Positions 1 through 9,267 of a stretch of DNA of 64,000 nt are shown piece after piece; positions within the stretch are counted from its first letter, which is position 1, and each line of letters starts with the position of its first letter. Location: contig NZ_CP040846.1 of assembly GCF_006274605.1 (NCBI RefSeq), forward strand, positions 124,001 to 188,000, given 5' to 3'. This DNA comes from Thermococcus indicus (GTDB lineage: Archaea; Methanobacteriota_B; Thermococci; Thermococcales; Thermococcaceae). The notes under the pieces are model-generated. The model saw nothing but the letters and a program-made list of their open reading frames with translations. It was not told the DNA's origin and ran no database searches. Position numbers and translations under genes: made by a program.

Positions 1-385
1 CCCAGACTTCCATCTTCTCCTTGAAGAAGCCTATCCCTATCCCGCCGATCGAGAACACCTTCTCGGCTTTCATTTCCTTCAGGTAGTTCGCCAGCTCCTT
101 CGCTATCTCGTTCACGAGAGTTGGGGGGACGTAGATGTCCGCAACCGCCACGATGATGTTGTCCTTCCCGTAGAAGCGGAGTGGGGGATTCGGCTTCCCT
201 TCGAGAACGATGCTCATTGGCGGAATGAATGGACTCTCAACGTAGCCTATCATCTCCATTCCAAGCTCCTTCGCGAGGAAGTTGCCCGCTATGTGGCCGA
301 CGAGGCCTATTCCGGGATAACCTTCTATGAGAATCGGGTTCTTTATCTCCGGGAGCACTATTTTGACAGGCCCCCCGTTTTCCAC
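1..385 (-). CDS. PAC2-family (proteasome assembly chaperone-like) protein, C-terminus cut by window edge
   Basis: The visible N-terminal 128 residues start from GTG with a GGGGGTGG ribosome-binding site a few bases upstream. They contain the stretch ILIEGYPGIGLVGHIAGNFL and, later, FYGKDNIIVAVADIYVPP and KVFSIGGIGIGFF, which is the usual layout of archaeal PAC2/DUF75 ATP-grasp-associated proteins (about 240-270 residues). These are cytoplasmic and related to eukaryotic proteasome assembly chaperones PAC1/PAC2; the archaeal role is not settled. It is divergent from the mtnP gene, so the 145-base gap holds promoters for both. The C-terminal half is outside the window. Confidence 0.8.
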   Translation of the reverse strand, partial: MENGGPVKIVLPEIKNPILIEGYPGIGLVGHIAGNFLAKELGMEMIGYVESPFIPPMSIVLEGKPNPPLRFYGKDNIIVAVADIYVPPTLVNEIAKELANYLKEMKAEKVFSIGGIGIGFFKEKMEVW

Positions 386-470
386 GGTACCACCCCCGGA
401 GAAATTTAGTTCCAAAAGGTTATTAAATTTTCGTCTCTACCCGGCGGTGCTCCCCTTCATTCGAGTTTCA

Positions 471-500
471 TTTCCACTGGAAAAGCAACCCTTAAATAAC
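471..500 (+). promoter_or_regulatory. mtnP promoter with 13-bp palindrome
   Basis: A perfect palindrome TTTCCACTGGAAA (471-483) sits directly before the BRE/TATA region (CTTAAATAA, about 490-498). Transcription would start near 520, leaving a very short leader before the ATG at 530. The same palindrome, or a one-mismatch version, occurs before the next gene and before trpS, so it is probably a regulator-binding site. The regulator is not identified. Confidence 0.55.
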
Positions 501-529
501 CCGGGCTCTATTTTTACAGGGTGGTGTCT

Positions 530-1303
530 ATGGTGAAGATTGGTATCATAGGCGGTTCGGGCGTTTATGGCGTCTTTGAGGCAAAGGAAACGGTCAAGGT
601 CCACACCCCCTACGGCAGGCCTTCGGCTCCGGTGGAAATAGGGGAGATAGAGGGCGTTGAGGTGGCCTTCATACCCAGGCACGGCAAGCACCACGAGTTC
701 CCGCCGCACGAGGTTCCCTACCGGGCCAACATCTGGGCGCTCAAAGAGCTCGGCGTCGAGAGGGTCATCGGCGTTACCGCCGTCGGCTCGCTCCGCGAGG
801 AGTACAAGCCCGGTGACATCGTCATAACCGACCAGTTCATTGACTTCACCAAAAAGCGCGATTACACCTTCTACAACGGGCCTAAGGTGGCACACGTGAG
901 CATGGCCGACCCCTTCTGTCCCGAGATGAGGAAGATATTCTACGAGACGGCAAAGGAGCTGGGCTTCCCGGTCCACGAGAGGGGCACCTACGTCTGCATC
1001 GAGGGCCCAAGGTTCTCAACGCGCGCTGAGAGCTTCATGTTCAGGCAGTACGCCCACATAATAGGCATGACGCTCATCCCGGAGATAAACCTCGCAAGGG
1101 AGCTGGGTATGTGCTACGCGAACATCGCAACGGTCACCGACTACGACGTCTGGGCCGAGAAGCCCGTCGATGCCCAGGAAGTTCTTAAGGTCATGGCCGA
1201 GAACAACTACAAGGTCCAGGAACTGCTCAAGAAGGCCATCCCGAGGATTCCCGAGGAGAGGAAGTGCGGCTGCGCCGACGTGCTGAAGAGTATGTTCGTC
1301 TGA
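530..1303 (+). CDS. mtnP: S-methyl-5'-thioadenosine phosphorylase
   Basis: Cytosolic enzyme that splits methylthioadenosine with phosphate into adenine and methylthioribose-1-phosphate, recycling the by-product of polyamine synthesis. The 257-residue product has the PNP/MTAP family phosphate-binding GGSGVY (residues 8-13), RHGKHH (50-55) and the TDYDVW motif (203-208) that favours 6-aminopurines over 6-oxopurines. A C-terminal CGC motif (246-248) matches the CXC disulfide known from Pyrococcus MTA phosphorylase. ATG 530 is chosen because GGTGGT (520-525) is its ribosome-binding site; in-frame GTG codons at 521/524 lie inside that site. The next gene, an MTA/SAH deaminase, acts on the same substrate. 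Confidence 0.93.
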   Translation: MVKIGIIGGSGVYGVFEAKETVKVHTPYGRPSAPVEIGEIEGVEVAFIPRHGKHHEFPPHEVPYRANIWALKELGVERVIGVTAVGSLREEYKPGDIVITDQFIDFTKKRDYTFYNGPKVAHVSMADPFCPEMRKIFYETAKELGFPVHERGTYVCIEGPRFSTRAESFMFRQYAHIIGMTLIPEINLARELGMCYANIATVTDYDVWAEKPVDAQEVLKVMAENNYKVQELLKKAIPRIPEERKCGCADVLKSMFV

Positions 1304-1329
1304 TTTCTCTTCTCCGACACCTTTTTAAC

Positions 1330-1358
1330 TTCCACCGGAAACACAACCCTTTAAAAAA
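1330..1358 (+). promoter_or_regulatory. mtaD promoter with copy of the TTCCA-C-YGGAA palindrome
   Basis: TTCCACCGGAAA (1330-1341) is followed at the same spacing as upstream of mtnP by CAACCC and a TATA-like CTTTAAAAAA (1349-1358). The shared palindrome-spacer-BRE/TATA layout suggests coregulation of the two salvage genes. Confidence 0.5.
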
Positions 1359-1369
1359 GGGTGGTGGCT

Positions 1370-2644
1370 ATGAGCGTTCTCATCAAGAACGGTTACGTTG
1401 TCTACGGCGAGAGCTTTGAGGTCGTAAAGGCTGACGTTCTCATCGAGGGGAATCGAATCGTCAAAGTGGCCAGAGACATCAACGAGGCAGCCGATACCGT
1501 CATCGATGCGAGGGGGAAGGTCGTTTCCCCGGGCTTCATAAACCTCCACACCCATTCCCCGATGGGCCTCTTCCGCGGCCTGGCCGACGATCTGCCCCTC
1601 ATGGACTGGCTCCAGAACCACATATGGCCGCGTGAGGCGAAGCTCACGAGGGAGTACGCCAAGGTTGGGGCCTACCTCGGAGCGCTGGAGATGATAAAGA
1701 CCGGCACGACGACCTCCCTTGACATGTACTTCTTCATGGACGCCGTTGCCGAGGTGGTTCTTGAGTCCGGCCTCAGAGGCTACCTCTCCTACGGGATGAT
1801 AGACCTCGGAGACCCCGAGAAGACCGAGAAGGAACTCAAAGAGGCCCTCCGCACGATGGAGTTCATCGAGAAGCTCGGCTCCGACAGGGTTCACTTCGTC
1901 TTCGGGCCCCACGCGCCCTACACCTGCTCGATAGCCCTGCTCAAGGAGGTAAGAAGGCTCGCGAACGAGCACGGGAAGATGATAACGATCCACATGAGCG
2001 AGACCATGGCAGAGATAGGCCAGATAACCGAGCGCTACGGAAAGAGCCCGGTGGTTCTGCTCGACGAGATTGGCTTCCTGGGAAGCGATGTTATCATCGC
2101 CCACGGCGTCTGGCTCGATGCGAGGGATATACAGATTCTAGCGAGGCACGGAGTTACAGTTGCCCACAACCCCGGCTCAAACATGAAGCTCGCGAGCGGC
2201 GTCATGCCCCTCCAGAGGCTCCTGAACGCTGGAGTTAACGTTGGCCTCGGAACCGATGGAAGTGCAAGCAACAACAACCTCGACATGCTCGACGAGATGA
2301 AGCTGGCCGCTCTGCTTCACAAGGTCCACAACCTCGACCCGACGGTTGCCGATGCCAAGACTGTCTTCAGGATGGCCACCATCAACGGGGCCAAAGCCCT
2401 GCGCCTCAACGCCGGCGTCATAAAGGAGGGCTACCTGGCGGACATAGCAATCATCGACTTTAACCAGCCCCACCTGAGACCGATAAACAACGTGGTTAGC
2501 CACCTCGTCTACTCGGCCAATGGAAACGACGTCGAGACGACGATAGTCGACGGGAAGATCCTCATGCTCGACAGGGAAGTTTTAACGCTCGACGAGGAGA
2601 AAATCCTGAGCGAAGCGGAAAAAACGATAGGAAAACTGGCTTAG
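1370..2644 (+). CDS. mtaD: Methylthioadenosine/S-adenosylhomocysteine deaminase family amidohydrolase
   Basis: Metal-dependent amidohydrolase of 424 residues. The metal-binding HTH (residues 60-62, in NLHTHSPMGLFRGLADDLPL) and the later IHMSET, AHGVWLD and GTDGSASNNNLDM segments are those of the TIM-barrel SAH/MTA deaminase (TRZ/ATZ) group. Members deaminate adenosine-type nucleosides such as MTA, SAH or 5'-deoxyadenosine to inosine forms; exact substrate preference cannot be read from sequence. ATG 1370 follows GGGTGGTGG. It lies 66 bases after mtnP, whose substrate it probably shares, and has its own promoter with the same palindrome. Confidence 0.88.
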   Translation: MSVLIKNGYVVYGESFEVVKADVLIEGNRIVKVARDINEAADTVIDARGKVVSPGFINLHTHSPMGLFRGLADDLPLMDWLQNHIWPREAKLTREYAKVGAYLGALEMIKTGTTTSLDMYFFMDAVAEVVLESGLRGYLSYGMIDLGDPEKTEKELKEALRTMEFIEKLGSDRVHFVFGPHAPYTCSIALLKEVRRLANEHGKMITIHMSETMAEIGQITERYGKSPVVLLDEIGFLGSDVIIAHGVWLDARDIQILARHGVTVAHNPGSNMKLASGVMPLQRLLNAGVNVGLGTDGSASNNNLDMLDEMKLAALLHKVHNLDPTVADAKTVFRMATINGAKALRLNAGVIKEGYLADIAIIDFNQPHLRPINNVVSHLVYSANGNDVETTIVDGKILMLDREVLTLDEEKILSEAEKTIGKLA

Positions 2645-2645
2645 C

Positions 2646-3458
2646 TCAGAGGCTGGCCAGCCAGTCCGGGTCGATGTTCACCCTCTTTTCTTCCCATGCC
2701 CTGAGCGCCCGGTACATAGCCGCCCCGGCGATGGCTGAGAGAACGCTCGCGAGGCCCGTTATGAGGCCATCAATCAGGCCCGCCAGCAGGGCCCCGGTGA
2801 ATCCTCTGGCAAAGAGCGAAGTCATGAAAACAAGCCCCCCTGCCGCGGCCCCGATGCCAACGATAACTGCCCCCATAAGTGCCCCGAATACGAAAACCTC
2901 CCTGGCGTTGTCCAGGGCGGTTTCGATTATTCTCAGCCCTTCCCCGAAATCTTTGGTCCATATGTACGCTGGAATCATCATGGTGATTATCCCAATCAGG
3001 AAGATCGCGGGGGGCAGTCCGAGCAGTCCCGCTATCACGTACCTCGTTGTTCCGGAGAGGGCGTAGTGAGCCAGTATTGCGGGGAAGAGCATGAGGCCAC
3101 CGACTATGAGGATCACGATTCCGTAAACGATGCCCACCAGGAGGACCATTATTCCCCCTGCCACGGACTCCCTTATGAGGGCCGGCTCCTCGAAGGGTAT
3201 GCCCTTTTTGTGGTGGTAGAATGCCCTGGTAGGGTAGTAGAGGACTGTGAGTCTGATTAGCAGGGCTATAAGGACGAGCAGAACCGCGATGCCGGCGTTG
3301 AAGTCTGGGCTGTACGCCACCAGCTCCACGTTTGAGTCGAGTCCGGAGATGGCCATGAGCGCACCGGCTATCCCCGACGCCGCAACGGGATACCTCCATA
3401 GCTTTTTGTCCTCGGAAATGGATGTAATGGCTTCCGTCAGTGCTTCCAACGCTTTCAT
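2646..3458 (-). CDS. Multi-pass membrane protein of unknown function
   Basis: A 270-residue protein with about six hydrophobic helices: one pair within residues 25-75, long ones at about 95-135, 150-175, 190-215 and 220-245. A soluble N-terminus (EALTEAITSISEDKKLWRYP) resembles DUF4013-type archaeal membrane proteins, but I do not recognise the family with certainty. The C-terminus is cytoplasmic-looking (RALRAWEEKRVNIDPDW). Convergent with mtaD with one base between the stops; the ATG is preceded by GGTG. No catalytic motif is visible. Confidence 0.75.
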   Translation of the reverse strand: MKALEALTEAITSISEDKKLWRYPVAASGIAGALMAISGLDSNVELVAYSPDFNAGIAVLLVLIALLIRLTVLYYPTRAFYHHKKGIPFEEPALIRESVAGGIMVLLVGIVYGIVILIVGGLMLFPAILAHYALSGTTRYVIAGLLGLPPAIFLIGIITMMIPAYIWTKDFGEGLRIIETALDNAREVFVFGALMGAVIVGIGAAAGGLVFMTSLFARGFTGALLAGLIDGLITGLASVLSAIAGAAMYRALRAWEEKRVNIDPDWLASL

Positions 3459-3892
3459 GGTGCACCACGTACATCTTTCTTTTGAAATCCTACTTTTATG
3501 CGGAGGTGTGGACTTCCCGATGACCCTTTAAAGTCGAAATCCTTAAATGTCTTTCTGATTAATACTATCATAAGATAGCAGTAGAAAAATAATTAATTTT
3601 GAAGTACAATATGTTCTTTTATCTTTCTGATTGGAATTATCTACACCCTTTCAAAACACGTTCGGGCCTTGTACCTTTCCTTGAAACTCTCTGTGGGAGG
3701 AAATGGGGACAGAGAACAGTGTTTTTGAAGATATATCTGGACGTGTCGTTGCTGCTCCAAACGTGTTGCGAATCAGGACATGTCCCAGCTGGGTGTTGGG
3801 TGGTGGGTCGCAACGGAAAGATTTTAATGTTTGGGGAAAAATACTGACTTCGAGCTAAAGGTATGTGAATAGAAACATAACCGGTGGGTGGG
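3459..3892. other. Intergenic region between divergent membrane-protein genes
   Basis: About 430 bases, unusually A+T rich between roughly 3540 and 3640. A 10-bp palindrome GGACATGTCC lies at 3776-3785 and a TATA-like ATTTTAATG near 3822, about 30 bases before a plausible start of the downstream transcript. An 82-codon open frame at 3599-3847 has no ribosome-binding site and unusual composition and is not called as a gene. Confidence 0.5.
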
Positions 3893-4849
3893 ATGATCGA
3901 GCTGATTTTTGGAGCGGCGTTCCTCGTGTCGTACGTTTTACTCTTCTACAACTATCACCTTACTGGACGGAAGGCGCTAGTTTACTACGCGCTGGCCTGG
4001 TTCAGCCTTTCGATACACTTCTTTGTTCCGAGGGAATCCATATACGCTGTCGGTCTCGCTTTCTTCGCGTTCTTTATCTGGCTTGGGAACATCAGGGCTT
4101 CGGATGAGCTCCTGTGCTCCCTTAGATATTCCCGGGAGCTTAGGTACTTCTCCGTTATTCCTGTGGCGGGGTTGATCTTCCTGTTTCCTGAACATTCGTT
4201 GGTTTCCTTTACTGTTCTCTCGGCGAGTGTAATGTTCTCGGGGATTTACTTAGTCCTTACTAAAAATAGTGATCTGAAACTGATGGGGCTCCTGGAGATA
4301 CTCTTTGCCGCCACTTCTTTCCTTAGAGGTTACTACTTTTCCAATTCATATGTTGGTCTGGTTGAGGCTCTCCTGGCATTTGTCCTCTCCTACGTTTCAA
4401 TAAAGACCTTCCTAGATAGCTCATTCATCGGCGAGTTTGAGGTGATGGATGTAAAAACCGAGCTGAAGCCAGGTGTTGTCATGCTTGAGTCCGTTCCTGA
4501 GGATATCTTTGAGGGCGCTTTGGTATTTTCAAGGCAGAGGAGGGAGTCCCCCAACTGGTTCTGGATAACCAAGGTTTCCGATGGGGGAATCTCACCCACC
4601 AACCTTCCCAAGATACTTGACATCGCTGTTAAATTCATGAAAAGGGCCAATGAGCACGGAAAGCGCCCGGTCATAGTCATGGATGGCCTTGAGTACCTGA
4701 TTCTTGAGAATGGATTCCCCACGGTTATCAAATTCCTGACAACGATGAGGGACTACGCTCTGCTCCACAATGCGACCATCGTTGTAGTGGGGGACGATTC
4801 CTTTCTGGATGAGCGGGAGAGGAGGATACTCCACAAACTCCTCGAGTAA
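3893..4849 (+). CDS. DUF835-family membrane protein
   Basis: About 318 residues. The N-terminal 165 residues form roughly six short hydrophobic helices. The C-terminal 110 residues (from GALVFSRQRRESPNWFWIT, through PVIVMDGLEYLILENGF, to the C-terminal helix ERRILHKLLE) match the Thermococcales/Methanomicrobia DUF835 domain. That domain has a degenerate KaiC/RecA-like look and often follows membrane or PAS domains, so a sensory or regulatory role is possible but unproven. ATG 3893 is preferred over GTG 3884 because GGTGGG lies just upstream of it. No Walker A motif is present. Confidence 0.75.
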   Translation: MIELIFGAAFLVSYVLLFYNYHLTGRKALVYYALAWFSLSIHFFVPRESIYAVGLAFFAFFIWLGNIRASDELLCSLRYSRELRYFSVIPVAGLIFLFPEHSLVSFTVLSASVMFSGIYLVLTKNSDLKLMGLLEILFAATSFLRGYYFSNSYVGLVEALLAFVLSYVSIKTFLDSSFIGEFEVMDVKTELKPGVVMLESVPEDIFEGALVFSRQRRESPNWFWITKVSDGGISPTNLPKILDIAVKFMKRANEHGKRPVIVMDGLEYLILENGFPTVIKFLTTMRDYALLHNATIVVVGDDSFLDERERRILHKLLE

Positions 4850-4894
4850 CCAGCCCGGCAAAGCTCTTAAGTCTTGAGGGGATCAGGTGAAACG

Positions 4895-5452
4895 GTGATT
4901 GGGATGTTCTCCTTTGAGATTGTCCGTGGAGACATAACCCGCTTTCCGGCCGAGGCCATAGTCAATGCCGCCAACCGCTATCTGGAACACGGCGGCGGTG
5001 TGGCCTACGCTATAGCCAAGGCCGCTGCTGGAGACGCCCGCGAGTACATCAGGGTAAGCAAGGAGGCCATGAGGGAGCAGCTCGGAAAGGACTCCATCGA
5101 GCACGGTGAGGTCGTCGTAACCCCTGCGATGAGGCTCGAAAAGTTTGGGATTAAATACGTCATCCACACGGTCGGGCCCTATTGCGGCGGCGTCTGGGAC
5201 GAGGACAAGAAGGAGAAGCTCCGAAAAGCAATTATGGGGGCGCTGAAGAAGGCCGATGGGCTGGGTGTTAAAACAATAGCCTTCCCGGCCATAAGCGCCG
5301 GAATCTACGGCTGTCCGCTGGAGGAGGTCGTGAGGACGTTCAAGGAGGTTGTTGATGGGTTTTCAAGGGAAGCGAGGAGTGTGGAGAGGATTTACCTGGT
5401 GCTGTACTCGGAGGATGCCTACCGAAAGGCGTGTTCTGCTCTATGGGGATAA
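4895..5452 (+). CDS. Macrodomain protein (ADP-ribose/O-acetyl-ADP-ribose binding)
   Basis: A stand-alone macrodomain of about 185 residues. Diagnostic segments are the N-terminal VRGDITRFPAEAIVNAANRYLEHGGGVAYAI (given here only as landmarks: GDIT, NAAN, GGGVA), the central VIHTVGP, and PAISAGIYGCP near residue 135. Family members such as Archaeoglobus AF1521 and bacterial YmdB bind ADP-ribose or hydrolyse ADP-ribosyl or O-acetyl-ADP-ribose esters. GTG 4895 is chosen because AGGTGA ends four bases before it; ATG 4904 is the alternative. Closely follows the DUF835 gene but has no obvious functional link. Confidence 0.9.
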   Translation: MIGMFSFEIVRGDITRFPAEAIVNAANRYLEHGGGVAYAIAKAAAGDAREYIRVSKEAMREQLGKDSIEHGEVVVTPAMRLEKFGIKYVIHTVGPYCGGVWDEDKKEKLRKAIMGALKKADGLGVKTIAFPAISAGIYGCPLEEVVRTFKEVVDGFSREARSVERIYLVLYSEDAYRKACSALWG

Positions 5453-5514
5453 CGTTCCAGAAGCGATGAGCAACGGTAACGATATTCAAAATAAATAAAT
5501 CGGATGAAGTGACG

Positions 5515-7367
5515 TCAGTCGTTCCAGGGTATTCTTTCGACGATTATTGGGCTTCCGTTGTTCCAGTCCACCACGAGGATTTCTGTTGGGTAGTTTTCCA
5601 TTTTTCCGAAGAGCTCTACCACAGCCCTGGTTCCCCAACGGTCGGAGCCGGCTAAGATTATCACATCTCTGCCGTTTATGTTTTTGACCGCTATTATGCC
5701 CTTTCCGCGTCCAGGATAGTCGTTCGTGATGCTGAGGTTGAAATGGTTCTCAAGATAGAACTTTGTTAGGTTGTTTGCCAACGGGCCTCCCACTAAGATT
5801 AATGGGAACAGAGTGTCTGGCACTTCTTCCCTGTCTGTAATCAAGTTATTGTCCACGCTCTGCTGTTTCAGGGCTCTTGCGTACTCGGAATCAACTCTTC
5901 CGTCACCGTAGACTATTGTTGCCCTCCATGAGTTCTCGTCTATGTTTATTATGCCATCGTTGTCGTAGTCCTCGAAGTACTTGTCTATCGGAAGTTTCTC
6001 AGTGCCCCACACGTATTTTTCGAAGAACCATGAGAAGTCTTTCCCTGTTACGTTGTTTACAATCCTGAGAAGGTCTTCGTTTGTGTACAGTTTTTTGAAT
6101 CCTCTAAACTCTTTGAATTTTTCTTTCTCCACGTCATCGAGGGACTTTTTACCCCCCGTGGCTTTTTGGATTTCAAGGTCGAGGAGCATGGCAACGAGTG
6201 CTCCCTTTCTGTATACTATCTCTGCCCCCGCTGAAAAAGCGCTCCAACTCACTCGCTTGTCAAAGTATTTGTAGCCCTCTGAGACGGGGACATCGTATTC
6301 AGTTTGTCTCATGTCTTTGTAGACGTCGTAATACCAGATTAGGGGAGACTCCCGATAACTGGGAATTATGTTCATATTGACTAATGACTTTGCTACGTAA
6401 TATTCGTTTATTCCCTCCCATTGCCAATTTGCTTCTGTTACGCCTCTTATTCCTTCAGGTGGCCATCCTTCCCATACGTGAAACATCTGGTGGGGTAGAG
6501 CAGTATATCTGATGTCTTGGATTCCCCAATTGGGTTTAAAACTTACAGCCTGTCCGTACTGACATTCACCACCCCATATCGGTAGGTCTCTGGGCCAAGG
6601 TAAAAACACAACCATGTAGACTCCATAGGGGGAAGGTGTCTCGAAGAGATTCTCGTAGTATTCAAAGAGCTTAACGGTTTGCTTTTCAATCTTGTACGCG
6701 TCTTTGATTGATTTATGGACGTAAATCTCTATCCGTGTCCCATGTTTAGTGTATTTGGTATACTTAAAAAATGCTCCTGCTTTTGAGACAATAATATATC
6801 CTCTAAAAAATATATCTCCAGTGCTATCATAAAATCTATCTTTGCCAGGGGTTATCACATCCCAGTTTTCAGATGGTATTACATGTAATTTTATTTTTGT
6901 AACCGCCGGGGGAACTTCTGGTTGTATCTTGGGTTGAAATATGTCAGGTCGTATTAAAATAAAGTCGTCTCCTCTGTATTGTACATAGTCAATTGGTCTT
7001 CTTGCAACTGTTGTTGGAAGGTTGTATTCGACCGTTAGCTTGTTATATCTCGATGTTGGAAGGGGATAACTGACGCATCCGTCATCCGAAACTTGAGGTT
7101 CTATGCTTAGTTTCTCTCCGTCTCCATATATCGTCACATTGGTAACGGTCCACTCGCATCTGAACCCCCTCCTTCCTGCTGTAATGATATGTCCCACTGA
7201 ACTCCGCTGATCTCCATCTTCACGTGTATTGTGTCCTTGCTCGGGTCTACGTAGTAGGTGTACTCGACTGTGGGAGTGGCGGGACTTTCTGAGAGGACGA
7301 TGGGGACGTTTGGGCTCAGAATTAGGCTTGCCAGTATCACCAGAGCAACAAGGCGTCTGTCCAACAT
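5515..7367 (-). pseudogene. Secreted M61-like metallopeptidase homologue with frameshift and altered active site
   Basis: Two overlapping frames form one gene. The first encodes a signal peptide (MLDRRLVALVILASLILS...) and MEISGV; the second, open from about 7197 to 5515, carries the rest (some 560 residues). The frames join at a run of five C (7165-7169; G on the coding strand); one extra G would restore the reading as LQQEGGGFRCEW. The body resembles glycyl-aminopeptidase (M61) proteins, with a zinc site HQMFH (6478-6492) and a downstream WEGINEYY supplying the third ligand. The catalytic Glu of HExxH is Gln here (CAG), so even an intact protein may lack peptidase activity. A minus-strand TATA (TTATATAA, near 7418) and GAGGTG precede ATG 7367. 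The C-terminal 150 residues include a DYDNDGIINIDE calcium-type loop. Confidence 0.6.
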
Positions 7368-7546
7368 AAGGGACACCTCTAATAAGTTGAAACTACTCTT
7401 AGAAGCTTCTAGATAAAGTTATATAATCCTTTTGATAATACCAAGTGTTCCGGTGATGGCTGAGATTCTCTGCATTCCGATTTTCGTGCTCCGTCGGTAT
7501 GGAAAACCCCTTAACCTTTGAACCCAAAATTTCTCCGGTGATACTC

Positions 7547-8989
7547 ATGCGCATCGAGGACGTTTACATCTGGGACATCAACGCCAAGTGGCTTGGGATT
7601 ACCCCCTACCAGCTCATGGAAAACGCCGGAGCGGGCGTTGCCAGGACGATTGAGAAGCGCTTTGGGACGGGACTGAGGGTGGCGGTCTTCTCAGGCACCG
7701 GAAACAACGGTGGGGACGGCTTCGTCGCGGCCAGACACCTCAGCTTCGACAACGACGTTACACTCTTCCTCGTTGGAGACGAGGCAAAGATAAGGAGCGA
7801 GGAGGCAAGGCACAACTGGGAGATACTCAAGGGCCTCGACTTTGTGGAGATTAGGCTTCTCAAGGATTCCGCCTACGTAAAGTCCCTCGACCTGGGCGGC
7901 TTCGACGTGATAGTCGATGCCCTTCTTGGGGCCGGCACAAGGGGCGAGCCGCGCGAACCGATACGCTCTGCGATAGAGAAAATCAACGAATACGCGGGAA
8001 GGGCGAAGATAGTTAGCGTTGATCTGCCGAGCGGGTATCCCTCCCGGATTCGCGTCAAGGCAGACTTCGCGGTGACCTTCCAGTGGGACAAGGAGGAATA
8101 CGGGGGCTTTGAGAGGGTGATAGTCAAGATAGGCTATCCAAAGGAGCTCTACCACCTCGTCGGGCCGGGCGATGCGAAGTTCGCGTTGAGGAAGAGGGGC
8201 GAGCACAAGGGGCAGAACGGTAAACTGCTCATCATCGGCGGGAGCGGGGACTACTACGGTGCTCCCTACCTTGCTTCCAAGGGGGCGGGCTACCTCGTCG
8301 ATTTGGTTTACCTCGCGATGCCCTCCGAACCGGCGAAGAGGATAAGCGACCCCGACCTGATCCTCAGGCCCATTGAGGGACAAAACTTCTCGCCGGGGCA
8401 CGTCCATGAACTTCTGAGCATAGCCCAAAAGGTAAATGCCGTCGTCATCGGCCCTGGAATCGGTCTCGCCGAGGAAACGAAGGAGTTCGTGAGGGAATTC
8501 ATCAAGCGCTGTGAGAAGCCGATGGTCATAGATGCCGATGCCCTGAAGGCCATAACTGAGGACTTGAGCGTTCTCAATGGAAAAACCTTCGTCCTGACGC
8601 CCCACGCGGGTGAGTTCAATGTCCTCTTTGGGGTGAAGCCTGAGGGTTCACTCATGGAGAAGGCCGAAGTGGTGAAAGGGGAGGCCGGCGAGGTTGGCGG
8701 TGTTATCCTTCTCAAAGGTGCCTACGACATCATCAGCGACGGAAAGACCTGGAAGTACAACAGAACCGGGAACAGGGGAATGACCACTGGTGGAACCGGA
8801 GATGTCCTGGCCGGCCTTGTTGGCGCCTTGCTGGCTTTGGGCAACGAACCGTTGAGGGCCGCTTCCGCTGGTGCCTTCCTCAACGGCCTCGCCGGGGACA
8901 TGGTGAAGGAAGAGCTCGGCGAGAACTTCACCGCTTTAGAGGTTGCGAAGAAAGTGCCGCACGCGGTTAGGTGGGTGATGGAGTTCTAA
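7547..8989 (+). CDS. nnr: Bifunctional NAD(P)H-hydrate epimerase / ADP-dependent dehydratase
   Basis: Repairs hydrated NADH/NADPH. The N-terminal YjeF_N half (about residues 1-210) contains the FSGTGNNGGDGFVAARHL nucleotide-binding motif and epimerises the R hydrate. The C-terminal carbohydrate-kinase-like half (about 215-475) carries KLLIIGGSGDYYGAP, VIGPGIG, TPHAGEFN and the catalytic GGTGDVLAG, and dehydrates the S hydrate with ADP. ATG 7547 follows CCGGTGAT; an upstream extension to 7499 lacks such a site. The TATA-like CCTTAACC lies near 7510. Cytoplasmic, 480 residues, the normal fused archaeal length. Confidence 0.93.
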   Translation: MRIEDVYIWDINAKWLGITPYQLMENAGAGVARTIEKRFGTGLRVAVFSGTGNNGGDGFVAARHLSFDNDVTLFLVGDEAKIRSEEARHNWEILKGLDFVEIRLLKDSAYVKSLDLGGFDVIVDALLGAGTRGEPREPIRSAIEKINEYAGRAKIVSVDLPSGYPSRIRVKADFAVTFQWDKEEYGGFERVIVKIGYPKELYHLVGPGDAKFALRKRGEHKGQNGKLLIIGGSGDYYGAPYLASKGAGYLVDLVYLAMPSEPAKRISDPDLILRPIEGQNFSPGHVHELLSIAQKVNAVVIGPGIGLAEETKEFVREFIKRCEKPMVIDADALKAITEDLSVLNGKTFVLTPHAGEFNVLFGVKPEGSLMEKAEVVKGEAGEVGGVILLKGAYDIISDGKTWKYNRTGNRGMTTGGTGDVLAGLVGALLALGNEPLRAASAGAFLNGLAGDMVKEELGENFTALEVAKKVPHAVRWVMEF

Positions 8990-9267
8990 GTGGTTGTTTC
9001 TGATTTCATCTTATCTTCTTTTGGGATATTACCTCACCAACGAGATTGTTACGGCAGGGAGAGAATAGTGTAAGCCCGAAAGTTCTGGGGGATGAGGTGA
9101 GTTTGAAGTTTTGGGAATCTCTTTTACTCAACTTGTTTTCGTCAACTGGAGTCGTTTTGCAGTGGTTGAAGTCTTTTTTTTCATGTTTGTTGTAAATTAC
9201 TATTAAAGAGAAAAACTTTTAAGGACTTGGATTTTATGTCCATTGAAAACTCTCGGAGGTGAACCTC

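Noticed and set aside
3776-3785. GGACATGTCC palindrome
   Set aside because: Only ten bases, expected by chance at this window size, and not at a BRE or start-site position.
3599-3847. 82-codon open frame on the plus strand
   Set aside because: No ribosome-binding site, no TATA at a fitting distance, atypical composition, and it covers the likely promoter of the DUF835 gene.
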